A DNA stretch of 38,137 bases from Candidatus Cloacimonas sp. (lineage in GTDB: Bacteria > Cloacimonadota > Cloacimonadia > Cloacimonadales > Cloacimonadaceae). The notes under the pieces were generated by a model. The model did not search any database. It was not told the origin of the DNA and worked only from the letters and a program-made list of their open reading frames with translations. Position numbers and translations under genes: made by a program. How positions within the stretch are numbered: the stretch's first letter is position 1; the number at the start of each line of letters is the position of its first letter. This document shows positions 37,595 to 38,137 of the stretch, piece by piece. The DNA lies in contig DAONFA010000011.1 of the NCBI GenBank assembly GCA_035403355.1, positions 17,577-55,713 of the forward strand. The letters run 5' to 3'.

Positions 37595-37716
37595 GGGAAA
37601 AAGCGTTTTATTCCATCGGGAAAAATATATACCCGCAAATTTTCCTGATTTCACAGATAAAAAAGCTCTCACCGATAATATATATATCATATTGAAAAGA
37701 CATAAAAGGAAAATAA

Positions 37717-37769
37717 GGTTTAGAATGCTGAGAAGGTTTAGAGGGCTGAGAAGGTTTAGAAGGTTGAGA
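37717..37769. repeat. Minisatellite of 'gctgagaaggtttagag' units
   Basis: About three imperfect 18-bp units of AGAAGGTTTAGAGGGCTG type. They are related to the GGTTGAGAGGG repeats inside the inverted-repeat island (13275-13307 and 14095-14135). Confidence 0.6.
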
Positions 37770-37819
37770 TCTAAAAATTGATGATAAATCCTTTGCCCTT
37801 CACTCTTTGCCCTCTGCCA

Positions 37820-37970
37820 AAAGCCCCTAAGGGCGACACTAAAATAGCGATGGTGGCGTAAGCCCCTCGGGAAATGTAAGCTACAGTATTTTTTATCCTT
37901 TTCCCCCTTTCCTGAAAGCCCCTTAGGGCGATACTAAAATAGCGACGGTGGCGTAAGCCCCTCGGGAAAA
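37820..37970. repeat. Two REP-like 55-bp units beside a Y1 transposase gene
   Basis: Units at 37820-37874 and 37915-37970 share about 90% identity. Each starts with a small palindrome (GCCCCTAAGGGC or GCCCCTTAGGGC), continues CGA-ACTAAAATAGCGA-GGTGGC, then GGCGTAAGCC (a second small hairpin) and CCTCGGGAAA. They are direct repeats 95 bp apart, placed immediately past the 3' end of the RAYT-like gene, the usual position for REP elements that such enzymes act on. Confidence 0.75.
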
Positions 37971-37983
37971 TAATGTTATTCAA

Positions 37984-38137
37984 TTAAACTAATCGTTTTT
38001 CCTTCAATTTATCCGGGTTCCAATGTTTTTTCAAAAGGGCATCAAATTCCTCTTCCGCTGTGATATTATGATGATGATCTTCCTGATGTTCAATATAATC
38101 TTTCACCTCATCCAAATTTGATTTACTGACGGAAAAG
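37984..38137 (-). CDS. Y1 (IS200/RAYT-type) transposase, C-terminal fragment cut by the window edge
   Basis: The last 51 residues of a minus-strand gene that continues beyond the window. The sequence FSVSKSNLDEVKDYIEHQEDHHHN, followed by TAEEEFDALLKKH and a stop at 37984-37986, fits the end of REP-associated tyrosine transposases and IS200/IS605 TnpA. In these the Tyr of the (K/N)-x-YI-x-x-Q helix (DYIEHQ here) is the nucleophile. The H-U-H motif lies outside the window. Such enzymes bind imperfect palindromes and mobilise single-stranded DNA. The adjacent REP-like units strengthen the call. Confidence 0.8.
   Translation of the reverse strand, partial: FSVSKSNLDEVKDYIEHQEDHHHNITAEEEFDALLKKHWNPDKLKEKRLV

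Noticed and set aside
37771..37983. Minus-strand 70-residue ORF through the REP-like units
   Set aside because: It reads across both repeat units and their palindromes. Sequence is explained by the repeats and there is no ribosome site.

Overview
The window most likely comes from a low-GC member of the Cloacimonadota (Candidatus Cloacimonas-like). The evidence is indirect. There are long secreted beta-sandwich proteins whose C-termini end in a FlgD/Por-type sorting module (an FNPxTxI...IYNIKGQLVR...GxYxYxM...K pattern). There are outer-membrane barrels with the PorV/FadL look, a Gram-negative 5'-nucleotidase, and a pheST-zapA-rny-ymdB-folD gene order. Codon use is standard, and UGA is an ordinary stop for pheS and folD. 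The taxonomic call is an inference; no database was searched.

Layout. 1-3215 (minus): a large secreted surface protein with a C-terminal sorting domain and a rho-independent terminator, broken by one in-frame UGA at 2424-2426. 3920-9787 (plus): an envelope operon of a ComEA-like helix-hairpin-helix protein fused to a large barrel-like region, a FadL/PorV-like barrel and a periplasmic 5'-nucleotidase. 10113-13205: a GNAT acetyltransferase fused to about 880 residues of unrecognised, probably beta-rich sequence. 13213-14198: a non-coding island bounded by perfect 51-bp inverted repeats and packed with tandem repeats and palindromes. 14202-17082 (minus): a 2-hydroxyacyl-CoA dehydratase-like Fe-S protein overlapping an upstream ABC-F ATPase. 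17226-17303: tRNA-Pro(GGG). 17304-18130: repeat-rich DNA, including a six-copy 31-bp array.

18326-27581 is a conserved housekeeping run: infC (non-AUG start, with an attenuator-like hairpin in its leader), rpmI, rplT, pheS, pheT, a short coiled-coil protein, zapA, a very probable 6S RNA, rny, ymdB and folD. It joins translation initiation and tRNA charging to cell division, RNA decay and one-carbon metabolism. A large lipoprotein (27612-30035) follows and ends in a strong terminator.

30173-37594 holds two convergent genes for very large secreted adhesin-like proteins, each with a good sigma70-type promoter, sharing a bidirectional terminator at 33921-33954. The right edge carries two REP-like repeat units beside the 3' end of a Y1 (IS200/RAYT-type) transposase that runs off the window.

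The items most worth a second look are the 6S RNA fold between zapA and rny, the FolD lacking its catalytic lysine, the HhH-barrel/5'-nucleotidase operon, the inverted-repeat island, the RAYT with REP-like units, the IS21-end-like array, the CHH...CEHTH insertion in PheT, and the UGA-interrupted surface protein.
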